A stretch of DNA of 22,909 nucleotides from Clostridium sp. UBA1056. GTDB lineage: Bacteria; Bacillota; Clostridia; Clostridiales; Clostridiaceae. The notes under the pieces were generated by a model. The model had not been told where the DNA came from, searched no databases, and saw nothing but the letters and a program-made list of their open reading frames with translations. Positions 13,736 through 21,581 of this stretch are shown here, in pieces; positions within the stretch are counted from its first letter, which is position 1; every line of letters begins with the position of its first letter. The translations under genes were made by a program, and so were the position numbers. The DNA is taken from the NCBI GenBank assembly GCA_002316385.1, contig DCDL01000058.1, positions 63,025 to 85,933 of the forward strand, read 5' to 3'.

Positions 13736-14290
13736 TTATCTATTATTCAACCACTGTGCCTTGGTGAGACAGGTAATAATTTCTGTTCTTACATCACCCA
13801 TCAAAGGCCAAGGCTTCTCATGATTGGTACGGTGATACTTAAACCCACATTTCTCTTGAGCACGAACCGATTTCTCATTTCCCTCAAAGTACCCGCACCA
13901 AAGTGTATTAAGTCCAAGGTCTTCAAAACAATAGCGCATCAATTCTCTAATAGCCTCTGGTATAAGTCCTCTCCCCCAGTAAGGGACACCAATCCAATAT
14001 GCGATTTCTCCTTCATCTGGTCCGATGCCGAAATCGCTTGCTTCTCCTATTAAAAGTCCTATACATCCAACAGGTTCTTCTTGTCCTTTCAGAACAATTG
14101 CATAGATCCCTTCGTTAGAAAACACGTCCCTGATGGTTTCTCGGCTATTCTCAATGCTGGTATGAACCGGCCACCCAGCTATTGGACCAACTTTAGGATC
14201 GCTGGCATACTTATATAGAGCAGGTGCATCTTCAATTCTCCATGGTCTCAATAGGAGACGTTCTGTTTCTAATTCCATTTTAATTTTCAT
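13736..14290 (-). CDS. GNAT-family N-acetyltransferase, RimJ/RimL type
   Basis: This 184-residue protein follows the RimJ/RimL-type acetyltransferase plan: ETERLLLRPWRIEDAPALYKYASDP at the start, VGCIGLLIGE (beta 4 region), AYWIGVPYWGRGLIPEAIRELMRYCF with the acetyl-CoA loop WGRGLIPEA at about 113-121, and NEKSVRAQEKCGFKYH near the C-terminus. Such enzymes acetylate N-terminal amines or small amines and antibiotics; the acceptor is not predictable. ATG follows CTAGGAGGATTAAA. By eye its DNA is clearly richer in G+C than the neighbours, with more codons ending in C or G, which suggests a more recent arrival. It is a single gene convergent with the broken hxlR. Confidence 0.9.
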   Translation of the reverse strand: MKIKMELETERLLLRPWRIEDAPALYKYASDPKVGPIAGWPVHTSIENSRETIRDVFSNEGIYAIVLKGQEEPVGCIGLLIGEASDFGIGPDEGEIAYWIGVPYWGRGLIPEAIRELMRYCFEDLGLNTLWCGYFEGNEKSVRAQEKCGFKYHRTNHEKPWPLMGDVRTEIITCLTKAQWLNNR

Positions 14291-14500
14291 TTTAATCCTC
14301 CTAGAAATTCTTATTTTTCAAATTTCCACTACACGATACTTCAAGATTGCAGAATATATTTTCCCATTAAAATCACAAACAATTAATCTTAGTATTTAGC
14401 AGTGTTTTTAAAGTTATTTAAGATTATGCTTTTATTTTATAATTTTAAATACTATAATCATATCCTTAAGAATAGCTATAATTGTTTTTTCCTATCTAAA

Positions 14501-14533
14501 AAAGAGATTCTACCGAAATGGTAAAATCTCTTT
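14501..14533 (-). terminator. Terminator of the CD3324-type gene
   Basis: AAAGAGATT-TACC (14501-14514) pairs with GGTA-AATCTCTTT (14520-14533). On the minus strand the stem is followed by a T-run (TTTTTTAG), so it ends the gene whose stop codon lies about 5 bp before. Confidence 0.8.
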
Positions 14534-14537
14534 AAAT

Positions 14538-14795
14538 TTATTTATTTACTATTTTTCTTACTGAATCATATGATAAACAATAAGCATTAGCAATATTGCT
14601 TATTGTTGCTCCATTTTTATATTGATTGATTATATCTCTATTACGTTTCTTGTAATATTCTCTTGAACCACTACATTCCCCCCATTTTTGCCTCTCACCT
14701 GATGCGGGAATATATAATAGTTCTCCATCTACATAATTCAAAATTTCCTTCAATAATTTCTTTGGAAGTACATCTGCTGCATTAATATATTTCAT
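14538..14795 (-). CDS. CD3324-family small HTH protein
   Basis: The 85-residue product (from ATG at 14795, 7 bases after AAAGGAG; the ATG at 14801 is too close to the SD) begins MKYINAADVLPKKLLKEIL, continues with DGELLYIPASGERQKWGECSGS, then REYYKKRNRDII, and ends with a helix-turn-helix, ATISNIANAYCLSYDSVRKIVNK. This matches the CD3324 family of small Clostridium proteins related to the Mor phage activator. A DNA-binding role is likely from the HTH; targets are unknown. The region upstream has a strong stem-loop and a possible short ORF, and the gene has its own terminator, so it may be controlled at the RNA level. Confidence 0.8.
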   Translation of the reverse strand: MKYINAADVLPKKLLKEILNYVDGELLYIPASGERQKWGECSGSREYYKKRNRDIINQYKNGATISNIANAYCLSYDSVRKIVNK

Positions 14796-14831
14796 ATTCA
14801 TACTCCTTTACTTAATTAATTAAATAAAGTA

Positions 14832-14892
14832 CAGAATCAGCAGCTAATGCAACTTTTTATCCCACACAGTTTGTTGCATTTCTACTATTCTG
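14832..14892 (-). promoter_or_regulatory. Nested inverted repeat upstream of the CD3324-type gene
   Basis: CAGAAT (14832-14837) pairs with ATTCTG (14887-14892), and inside it ATGCAAC (14847-14853) with GTTGCAT (14873-14879). The structure lies between a 19-codon ORF and the CD3324-type gene and overlaps the end of that ORF, as in attenuators or leader controls. Confidence 0.45.
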
Positions 14893-14944
14893 CATGGGTA
14901 TAAACACTACTAAAATTATTTCCAGACTTCAGATTTATAAGCAT
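14885..14944 (-). CDS. Possible 19-residue peptide or end of a degraded gene
   Basis: ATG at 14944 is preceded at ideal distance by TTTGGAGGTGGTAGGT and opens a 19-residue ORF, MLINLKSGNNFSSVYTHAE. The same frame stays open upstream to 15115 (76 codons, reading VYVIPVTVNRTYGEPKLKEV and onwards through MDTSYDILILINSEILEVVG), without a convincing start, so the short ORF may instead be the end of a longer decayed gene. I recognise neither part. The codon pattern looks coding in both. Confidence 0.35.
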   Translation of the reverse strand: MLINLKSGNNFSSVYTHAE

Positions 14945-15184
14945 ACCTACCACCTCCAAAATTTCTGAATTAATAAGTATGAGTATATCATAGCTTGTAT
15001 CCATGTCAATGTCTAATATTTCAAGTACTTCTTTTAATTTTGGTTCTCCATAGGTACGGTTCACCGTAACGGGTATAACGTAGACTTTTTTATTTGTAGT
15101 TTTCCTTATATTATTTCAGAAGTAAATAGATGTTATTTACTTATCATATGCTTTTTCCATACAAATTAGCATACTCTCACTGCT

Positions 15185-15562
15185 TTATTTTCTATTTCCT
15201 TCACTATCAAAAATATTCTTTAAGTGTTTTTCCGAAATATAAACTCCTATTAGTATAACTGGTATTACACCAAGAGAAACTCCTATTAGTATAATTAATG
15301 CTTGATTATAGAATATCATGCTGCACACTGTGGATATTATAGCATATGCCAATCCGCAGATGATTAATACCCTTCCACCATAAGTATTGCCTTCTTTCCA
15401 CGTGTCAGCATTTTTCTTTGAAAGTTTAGTTCTATATCCAACATAGTCATTTATACCTCCATTAGCTGCACTTTTACATAAATATCCTCCTCCAATAAGG
15501 ATTACTGACAAAAATATTGAAAATACAATACTAAATATACCCACGTATATTACCCCAACCAA
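15185..15562 (-). CDS. SdpI/YhfL-family membrane protein
   Basis: The 125-residue protein has three or four membrane spans (about 5-28, 64-82 and 86-107) and the SdpI-family cytoplasmic signature: VGYRTKLSKKNADTWKEGN at 41-59, matching the usual G-Y-R-T-x-x-S-x-x-N-x-x-T-W-x-x-x-N. In Bacillus SdpI gives immunity to the SdpC toxin and captures the SdpR regulator; most clostridial homologues are uncharacterised, and no SdpC or SdpR is visible here. The N-terminal DUF1648 part of longer members is absent. The start is uncertain: TTG at 15562 or GTG at 15544, both with weak SD sites. A 55-codon ORF overlaps its 5' end by up to 32 bp. Confidence 0.75.
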   Translation of the reverse strand: MVGVIYVGIFSIVFSIFLSVILIGGGYLCKSAANGGINDYVGYRTKLSKKNADTWKEGNTYGGRVLIICGLAYAIISTVCSMIFYNQALIILIGVSLGVIPVILIGVYISEKHLKNIFDSEGNRK

Positions 15563-15698
15563 TTAAAATTAATTTACTTAACTCATTTTTACTATAAATT
15601 GCAGGTACAATAGCCATTAAAATGTATGCTATTGGTGATAAAGCTACAGATACAGCAAAAGACATGTGATTCAATAAAAACTTATCACAAACTCTCAT
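15531..15698 (-). CDS. Possible 55-residue membrane peptide overlapping its neighbours
   Basis: ATG at 15698 opens MRVCDKFLLNHMSFAVSVAL, then SPIAYILMAIVPAIYSKNEL and SKLILIGWGNIRGYI-stop, with one membrane span at about residues 12-35 and a following short amphipathic segment. It overlaps the end of the HD-domain gene by 14 bp and the start of the sdpI-like gene by up to 32 bp. I do not recognise it. It could be a coupled small membrane protein or a remnant of the missing N-terminal part of the SdpI-like protein. Confidence 0.3.
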   Translation of the reverse strand: MRVCDKFLLNHMSFAVSVALSPIAYILMAIVPAIYSKNELSKLILIGWGNIRGYI

Positions 15699-16287
15699 AA
15701 GAATTTTCTGTTACATTTGGCAACAGTGTGTATAAATTGCAACCACACAGTTTATCAAAATACTTTTTCAACTCTAAAAATGATTTCCATTTATCAATAG
15801 TGAAATCTGGTAAGCCATGCCTTAATGCCACATCAATTAATCTTTTCTCCATTATACAAGCACCATTTGGCAATGATATTGCATCACATAATTGTATTAA
15901 TCGGTCATAATCATCATATACAGTATTCTTTATAAAGCGTGACAAGAAAATCTTTTGTTCTTCTGTACAATCAAATTCTCCAAAAAAAGTATTTACATCT
16001 TGTATTGGATATGAATGTGTTAAACATATTTTAGCAATCTCTTTTTGATTTAAACTCATCATATAATCATACCCATCAATTGTATGCATAATTGATTTTA
16101 TACCTTCTCTACGACCTATATCATGTAATAATCCCATAACATAAGCCTGATTGCTATCTAATATGTCAATTTTATCTGCAATCAATTTAGCATTCAATCC
16201 AACAGACATGCTATGGTTTATCCACGGTCCCGGATTTCGTTGTGCAGCTGTTGATAGTTCTATTTCTGCTTCTTTTGGACTTAACAT
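15685..16287 (-). CDS. HD-domain phosphohydrolase-like protein
   Basis: The 200-residue helical protein has the HD-domain metal ligands: His25 in PWINHSMSVG, His55-Asp56 in GLLHDIGRREG (an HDIG-like motif) and Asp135 in LIQLCDAISLP, plus His91 in CLTHSYP. HD proteins cleave phosphoesters, often of nucleotides or cyclic dinucleotides; the substrate is not given by the sequence. The C-terminal 50 residues are family-specific. ATG at 16287 has a GGGGG 12 bases upstream, which is distant, so initiation may be weak. Its stop overlaps a small ORF leading to the sdpI-like gene, so the three could be cotranscribed. Confidence 0.82.
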   Translation of the reverse strand: MLSPKEAEIELSTAAQRNPGPWINHSMSVGLNAKLIADKIDILDSNQAYVMGLLHDIGRREGIKSIMHTIDGYDYMMSLNQKEIAKICLTHSYPIQDVNTFFGEFDCTEEQKIFLSRFIKNTVYDDYDRLIQLCDAISLPNGACIMEKRLIDVALRHGLPDFTIDKWKSFLELKKYFDKLCGCNLYTLLPNVTENSYESL

Positions 16288-16432
16288 AATAACATATATC
16301 CCCCTTCACAAACTAACTTTTTAATATATTAAATTTTCATTTCTCCGCAAGTTCAAGGTTATCTACCTATTTAACTGTATTATAAATTACTATTTACCTT
16401 ATACTTAAAAGTTTGATTATCATTTATCCGAT

Positions 16433-16507
16433 GACTACCCGATCTAATACCCCATCTTCTTCAAAGTGGGCGTAAAAACCCCCTCCGAAGAAGAACTCTG
16501 TTTATTT
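16433..16507 (+). repeat. Repeat family A, copy 3 (short form)
   Basis: The 75-bp segment keeps the two ends of family A (TTTATCCGATGACTACC and AAGAACTCTGTTTATTT) and one hairpin core, CTTCTTC pairing with GAAGAAG around GTGGGCGTAAAAACCCCC. The middle blocks are absent, as if the two hairpins had recombined. No gene starts just after it, unlike copies 1 and 2. Confidence 0.6.
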
Positions 16508-16520
16508 GAGTTCTTTAAAT

Positions 16521-16738
16521 TATAACATATTTTGGAATACCTCACTGCTAAACTTATTATATTTTATTACTTATTATGCGATATTTTTACGTATAAAAAT
16601 AGCCTTAGGCAAGTTATATCAACACCTAAGACTATTTTTTGCATTTGTTTAGGAAACTCGACCTACATTCGTTCGCTGAGTAAGTTCTCCGTATCATACT
16701 CTAAATTCTATTAGAGTTTACATAGAATTAACTACTAA
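16521..16738. repeat. Repeat family B, copy 2
   Basis: This is the longest copy. It holds a perfect-looking terminator-like hairpin (AAAAATAGCCTTAGG at 16595-16609 with CCTAAGACTATTTTT at 16625-16639, one mismatch) and then the GGAAACTCGACC...GTAAGTTCT block also found at 4096-4136. It aligns with 5711-5877 on both sides of that block. The rest of 16288-16860 shows no gene. Confidence 0.6.
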
Positions 16739-16880
16739 TACGCATATGACCTAATCTTTACTCCTTACAATTTGCTTAAATTTAAAATCATTAAATAGTT
16801 TTGAAATTATGTATAACTACTTAACCACCCAGGGTAAGTGTAGACTCAACAAGTAATATTTCTAAATATAGGATACTATA

Positions 16881-16950
16881 CTTACTAAACAGTAAGACTG
16901 AGTTACATATTGTAAGATTACCGTTATGGCTTTAAAGAAGTCAGTATAAT
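16881..16950 (+). promoter_or_regulatory. Promoter and possible operators of the ABC/two-component operon
   Basis: TATAAT at 16945-16950 lies 45 bp before the first gene but lacks a good -35, which suggests activation. Upstream are TTACA-TAT-TGTAA (16903-16915) and CTTACT-AAAC-AGTAAG (16881-16896), two small palindromes suited to binding by the operon's own OmpR-type regulator. Confidence 0.45.
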
Positions 16951-16994
16951 AATATAAGTACATAGAAAGCAATAAATTAAGGGAGAGAATATTA

Positions 16995-17690
16995 ATGAAA
17001 AAAATAAACAAATGGATTTTAGGTGGGGTTATTGCCGTTGGAATTTTTGCATTAGCATCACAAGGATTACAGTATGTTTTAAAAGGACCTAAAAAGCCTT
17101 TTAATGCAATTTTAGTTAGTGGGAAAAGTGAAGATGTTAAGGAAGCAAAGGAAATTTATAAGGATAATACTAACTATACAAAGGATTATACATATAAGAT
17201 AGTAACTGAGGATAAAACTGTTGTTGAGGAGGGAAAGGAGGTTAAGGACACTCAAACTTATATAGTAATAACTAAAGATACAGTAAAAGCTATGATAAAG
17301 GACCAAATATTTCGTGAGAAGATTGATGAAACGTCAAATTTAGATACACAGTTGCTTAAAGAGATGCCTAATATTGATGGAAATGAAATCTTGATGTTAG
17401 GGAGTGATTACTATAAAGATATATCAAAATTAAACATTCAAGGAGTAGAGTTGTCTATGAAATATGGTAATTATTCATGGATGGGATACCTTCCACCAGA
17501 AGGAACAATAATTATAACTGATGATAAAATCTACGATGCTTTAAAAGGTTCTGAGCTTGACATGACTCTTATAAGATTTAAAAAAGGGACTCTTGATTTA
17601 AGAGAGACATCTGATATGGCAAAGGTTAGAAATACACTATCCGGTGTGGCAGATAACATAGAGATAAATTATTCAATTATAGAGGATTAG
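16995..17690 (+). CDS. Membrane-anchored extracytoplasmic protein, BA_5634-like
   Basis: The 231-residue protein starts with MKKINKWILGGVIAVGIFALASQ, a signal or anchor helix (about 7-28) without a lipobox cysteine, so it is probably anchored by the helix. The rest is extracytoplasmic: AILVSGKSEDVKEA, then YTYKIVTEDK, a TYIVITKDTVKAMIKD segment, and a C-terminal part with PPEGTIIITDDKIYDALKGS. The plan and position resemble the BA_5634 family lipoproteins that accompany ABC transporters in Bacilli and Clostridia; this is from memory and moderate. It is first in a five-gene operon, 11 bp before the ATPase gene. ATG follows AAGGGAGAGAATATTA. It may sense the ligand or load the transporter. Confidence 0.65.
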   Translation: MKKINKWILGGVIAVGIFALASQGLQYVLKGPKKPFNAILVSGKSEDVKEAKEIYKDNTNYTKDYTYKIVTEDKTVVEEGKEVKDTQTYIVITKDTVKAMIKDQIFREKIDETSNLDTQLLKEMPNIDGNEILMLGSDYYKDISKLNIQGVELSMKYGNYSWMGYLPPEGTIIITDDKIYDALKGSELDMTLIRFKKGTLDLRETSDMAKVRNTLSGVADNIEINYSIIED

Positions 17691-17701
17691 GAGAGAAAAA
17701 C

Positions 17702-18394
17702 ATGGAAATCTTAAGAGTAGAAAATTTAACAAAGACTTATGGGGAAGGAGATAATAAAGTTGAAGCATTAAAGGATATAAACCTTTGTATAAATAAGGGG
17801 GAATTCGTTGCTATTATAGGGGCATCAGGGTCAGGAAAGAGTACTCTGCTACATCTTTTAGGAGGATTGGATAGAGCTACTTCAGGTAAGGTTATAATTG
17901 AGGAAAAGAACATTTATGATTATAAGGATGCGGAGTTATCCATATTCAGAAGAAGAAAGGTAGGCTTTATATTTCAATTTTTTAATCTGATTCCAGTTCT
18001 TGATGTGGAAGAAAATATTGAGCTACCGGTTATATTAGATAATGAAAAGGTAGATAAAGACTATTTAGATGAAATTATAACAATACTTAATCTGCAGAAT
18101 AGAAGAACACATCTTCCATCAGAATTGTCAGGAGGACAGCAGCAGAGGGTATCAATAGGACGTGCTCTTATTAATAAGCCAAGTATTATACTGGCAGATG
18201 AACCTACAGGAAATCTGGATTCAAAAAATACCAGGGAGGTTATTGAGCTGCTCAAGCTTACCGCTCGTAAGTTTAATCAGACTCTTATACTAATAACTCA
18301 TGATTCCAATATTGCTTCTATGGCTGACCGTGTAATTACCATAGAGGATGGGCGGATAATAGAAGATAGTTATTTCAATAATCAGGAGAAGTAA
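17702..18394 (+). CDS. ABC transporter ATPase, MacB/LolD type
   Basis: The 230-residue nucleotide-binding protein is complete: Walker A GASGSGKST (40-48), Q-loop Gln92 (FQFFNLIP), signature LSGGQQQRVSIGRAL (142-156), Walker B SIILADEPTG (161-170), D-loop NLDS and switch His200. The short form with FxFFNLIPVLxVEEN is typical of type VII exporters that energise FtsX/MacB-like permeases and work by mechanotransmission rather than by passing substrate through a pore. It pairs with the next gene, whose start lies 12 bp downstream. ATG follows TAGGAGAGAAAAAC. An old, non-functional relative lies at 10671-11092. Confidence 0.95.
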   Translation: MEILRVENLTKTYGEGDNKVEALKDINLCINKGEFVAIIGASGSGKSTLLHLLGGLDRATSGKVIIEEKNIYDYKDAELSIFRRRKVGFIFQFFNLIPVLDVEENIELPVILDNEKVDKDYLDEIITILNLQNRRTHLPSELSGGQQQRVSIGRALINKPSIILADEPTGNLDSKNTREVIELLKLTARKFNQTLILITHDSNIASMADRVITIEDGRIIEDSYFNNQEK

Positions 18395-18406
18395 GGAGGG
18401 AGTATT

Positions 18407-20866
18407 TTGATAAATAATTATAAAGCTCTAAGTACAAAATATTTGAAGCAAAATAAAAAGCGTACTCTCTTGACACTTATAGGGATTATTTTATCACTTT
18501 CCCTAGTAGCAACTATTGGATTATTTGTTAAGAGTGCTGAAAAGTCCCAAATTGAAAACGCTAAATATATGGCGGGATTTTCATTTCATTTGGGGTATGA
18601 AACCTACACAGAAGATATATTATTAAAGGTATCAAATAATCCTAATGTGCAGCTTTACGGTATCATGGAGCAGGGTGATACAGTTGCTTATAGTGACATT
18701 TACATTGATAGATATTATATGGATAAAGGGGCTACTGAATTATTTAAGTATAGTGTTAAAGAAGGTAGAATGCCTAAAAATGATAATGAAATTTCTATAG
18801 ATCAGTGGGCAAAGAACTCCATTAAAGAAAATCTGAAACTTGGAGATAAAATTGTTATTAAAGAAAAACCCTATACTGTGGTAGGATTTTTGAAAAATGA
18901 TGAATATTTCCAGCGTACAAAAAGCTGTAGAGCAATTTCCTTCAGCAATGCTCCTAAAAATGGGCAATTGATGGTAGAAATAAGCCCTAAGGCTGATTTC
19001 AATGAAACTTTAAAAAATCTTTCAAAACTGACTACTAATGAGAATTTAATACTAAATCAGTCTCTTATTAGATTAAATGAAATGAGTTCAAACAAGGTGC
19101 TAATTATAGTTGCTTGTATTGCTGTTGCCGTAGTAGTCAGTGCATCAATCGTTGTTATACATAATTCATTTCAAATTAATGTAGCAGAAAGATTGAAACA
19201 GTTCGGTCTCCTTAGAAGTATTGGTGCTACTAAAAAGCAGATTAAAAGGATAGTTTTTAGAGAAGCAACTATTCTTCTTATTATTGCTATACCCATAGGG
19301 CTTTCTATAAGCATTGGTGCTATATATGGGTTAAATTTTGTTTTTAAACTAATCTTAAAAGGGGATAAGTATCTGTCACTAGTACGCATTGACGTCGGTG
19401 TTTTAATTATTAGTATTATAATAACAATTTTAGCAGTGTATATTTCAAGCTTAGTCCCTGCAAGTTTTGTAGGAAATATTTCTCCTTTAGCTGCCATAAG
19501 TAGTCGTGTTATAATAAAGAAAGATGTTGTTAAAAGAAGAAAGTATCCATTGCTTAAAAAGATCTTTAATTATAAGGTTGTAATGGCAGTGAAGAATATA
19601 AGACGTAATCCAGGCAGATGCCGGACCATGATTTTATCAATTGTTATAAGTTCGGCTTTATTTATTACCTTCACATCTTTCATGGATGAGGTATTCACCA
19701 TGAAAAGTCCTAATGAGGCTTATGAAACCATTGATTTAGATGTTAGTAGATCATCTGATAAGGAGGGTACAGCAGGTGATAATAATCAAATAGTTGATAA
19801 TAGTAGTGGAGAAGTTGATAATTTAGCAGCACAGCTCAGCACCTTAAGCAATGTAGATAAGGTTTATATACAATATCCTGATGTATTTGGTATGGCAGAG
19901 GTTCCATTAAATAAAAGGATTAAGGAAGCAGAAGGTATTTTACAAAAACGAAAGTTTGAAGATGGCTACAAAGAAGTCATTGGTACAAAAATTAAGGGCT
20001 ATGACAAAGTGGCCTTAGAGGACCTTAGTAAATACCTATTAAGCGGAAATATAGATGTCAATAGGATGAACTCTGAAGATGGAGTGATTCTAGTAGATAA
20101 CGGAAAAGTACGAGACTATAACACTAGTAAGCTTTATATTGGTAAGCTTACTGACTATAAGGTAAATGATGAAATTATCATACTTAAGGATAACAAAGAA
20201 TTTAAAGTTAAAATAATAGCAATCATTAAAGACGATATCTTTGAGAGGGATGATTCAACTAATGTTTTAACACTTATTACCGGAGAACAGGTTCTTAAAA
20301 ATCTTACAGGAGAGTCACCGAAGATTAAAAATTTGAGTATTGCTTTAAAGGATGAGTCATTGGATTTAGAAACAGCTACAGAGGTAAATAATATTCTAAA
20401 GGACTATCCTTCCTATACTGTTATTAACTATGCAGATATGAATAAAAGCCAAAGAAATTCAATGCTTATGATTCAGGTACTTGTATATGGTTTTATAGCT
20501 GTAATTACATTAATCAGCAGTATAAATATTATAAATACAATTACTATGAATATAACCCTAAGGCGAAAAGAAAGTGCTATGTTAAAGTCAATTGGAATGT
20601 CACAGAAGGATTTGAAAACAATTATAAGATATGAAGGTATGTTTTACGGAATAATTGGAGGTACTTTGGGTGCCATAGCTGGATGTTTTTTATCCTACAG
20701 TATATCTAATGTTTTATCAGATGTTGTTGCAATGCAGTGGAAGCTTCCTTTAGGGCTAAGTGTAATTACAATTTTAGTAGCAATGACAATAAGTTACTTA
20801 TCTACACTTATTCCTATGAAAAAAATTGAGAAAGATAATGTAATTGAAACTATTAGAGAAGAATAA
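18407..20866 (+). CDS. FtsX/MacB-type ABC permease, 819 residues
   Basis: The protein has two repeated halves. Each has an N-terminal membrane span (about 19-41 in KRTLLTLIGIILSLSLVATIGLF, and about 400-420 in RRNPGRCRTMILSIVISSALFI), an extracytoplasmic domain and an FtsX core of three spans (about 230-365 and 690-810). ERLKQFGLLRSIGATKKQIKRIVFREA and RRKESAMLKSIGMSQKDLKTIIRYEGM are the coupling helices that meet the ATPase. This eight-span layout differs from BceB-type permeases, which have ten spans and one large loop. The start is TTG at 18407 behind AAGGAGGG. The likely job is exporting or removing envelope-acting compounds or lipoproteins; the substrate is unknown. Confidence 0.9.
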   Translation: MINNYKALSTKYLKQNKKRTLLTLIGIILSLSLVATIGLFVKSAEKSQIENAKYMAGFSFHLGYETYTEDILLKVSNNPNVQLYGIMEQGDTVAYSDIYIDRYYMDKGATELFKYSVKEGRMPKNDNEISIDQWAKNSIKENLKLGDKIVIKEKPYTVVGFLKNDEYFQRTKSCRAISFSNAPKNGQLMVEISPKADFNETLKNLSKLTTNENLILNQSLIRLNEMSSNKVLIIVACIAVAVVVSASIVVIHNSFQINVAERLKQFGLLRSIGATKKQIKRIVFREATILLIIAIPIGLSISIGAIYGLNFVFKLILKGDKYLSLVRIDVGVLIISIIITILAVYISSLVPASFVGNISPLAAISSRVIIKKDVVKRRKYPLLKKIFNYKVVMAVKNIRRNPGRCRTMILSIVISSALFITFTSFMDEVFTMKSPNEAYETIDLDVSRSSDKEGTAGDNNQIVDNSSGEVDNLAAQLSTLSNVDKVYIQYPDVFGMAEVPLNKRIKEAEGILQKRKFEDGYKEVIGTKIKGYDKVALEDLSKYLLSGNIDVNRMNSEDGVILVDNGKVRDYNTSKLYIGKLTDYKVNDEIIILKDNKEFKVKIIAIIKDDIFERDDSTNVLTLITGEQVLKNLTGESPKIKNLSIALKDESLDLETATEVNNILKDYPSYTVINYADMNKSQRNSMLMIQVLVYGFIAVITLISSINIINTITMNITLRRKESAMLKSIGMSQKDLKTIIRYEGMFYGIIGGTLGAIAGCFLSYSISNVLSDVVAMQWKLPLGLSVITILVAMTISYLSTLIPMKKIEKDNVIETIREE

Positions 20867-20886
20867 GAAAATGAGGGTGGATTTTT

Positions 20887-21579
20887 ATGAGTAGAATACT
20901 ATTTGTAGAAGATGATATAGCTTTAGGATATGCCTTAGACTTTTCATTAATTGATGAAGGGTTTGAAGTAGAGCGGGTTGGTACTATACAGGAGGCAAAG
21001 AGTAAGTTAAGCAAAGGTAACTTTGATTTAATACTTCTTGATGTGAATTTACCTGATGGTAATGGGTATGATTTCTGCAAATATGTAAGAGAGAAATCCA
21101 AGATACCTATCATATTTCTTACTGCACTAGATGATGAAGTAAATATTGTTATGGGCTTACAAATAGGAGGAAACGACTATTTGACTAAGCCTTTTGGCTT
21201 TAGAGAACTATTGGCAAGGATTAAGGTGCAGTTGCGTTCTAAGTTAGAAGAATTAAAAAAGGAGAAGTTAATAAGCGGAGATATAACTGTTAATATTGTC
21301 ACAACCCAGGCATTTAAGAATGATGAATTATTAAATCTAACGGCGTTAGAATATAAGCTGTTAATATTATTTATGCATAACCCACTAAAAACAATGAAAC
21401 GAGATGATATTTTGGGAAATGTCACCAGTGAGGAAGATGCCTTCTTTGATGATAATACTTTGTCTGTGTATATAAGACGTCTTAGGGAAAAAATTGAAGA
21501 TGACCCTAAAAAACCAGAATATATTGTGACTCAGCGTGGAATAGGCTATAGGTGGAATGTTAAGGTAAGGAGTGAATAG
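20887..21579 (+). CDS. OmpR/PhoB-family response regulator
   Basis: The 230-residue regulator has a receiver domain (1-118) with acidic residues Glu8, Asp9 and Asp10, phosphoacceptor Asp52 (LILLDVNLPDGNG), Thr79 and Lys101 (YLTKPFG), and a C-terminal winged helix (about 130-228) ending SVYIRRLREKIEDDPKKPEYIVTQRGIGYRW. It is coded 20 bp after the permease gene and 2 bp before the kinase gene, so it should be phosphorylated by that kinase and activate the operon promoter. Its receiver matches regulators paired with antimicrobial-peptide ABC transporters. ATG follows GAGGGTGGATTTTT. Confidence 0.95.
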   Translation: MSRILFVEDDIALGYALDFSLIDEGFEVERVGTIQEAKSKLSKGNFDLILLDVNLPDGNGYDFCKYVREKSKIPIIFLTALDDEVNIVMGLQIGGNDYLTKPFGFRELLARIKVQLRSKLEELKKEKLISGDITVNIVTTQAFKNDELLNLTALEYKLLILFMHNPLKTMKRDDILGNVTSEEDAFFDDNTLSVYIRRLREKIEDDPKKPEYIVTQRGIGYRWNVKVRSE

Positions 21580-21581
21580 AA

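Noticed and set aside
18407..20866. Permease considered as a BceB-type bacitracin transporter
   Set aside because: It has two halves with two extracytoplasmic domains and about eight spans; BceB has ten spans and one large loop.
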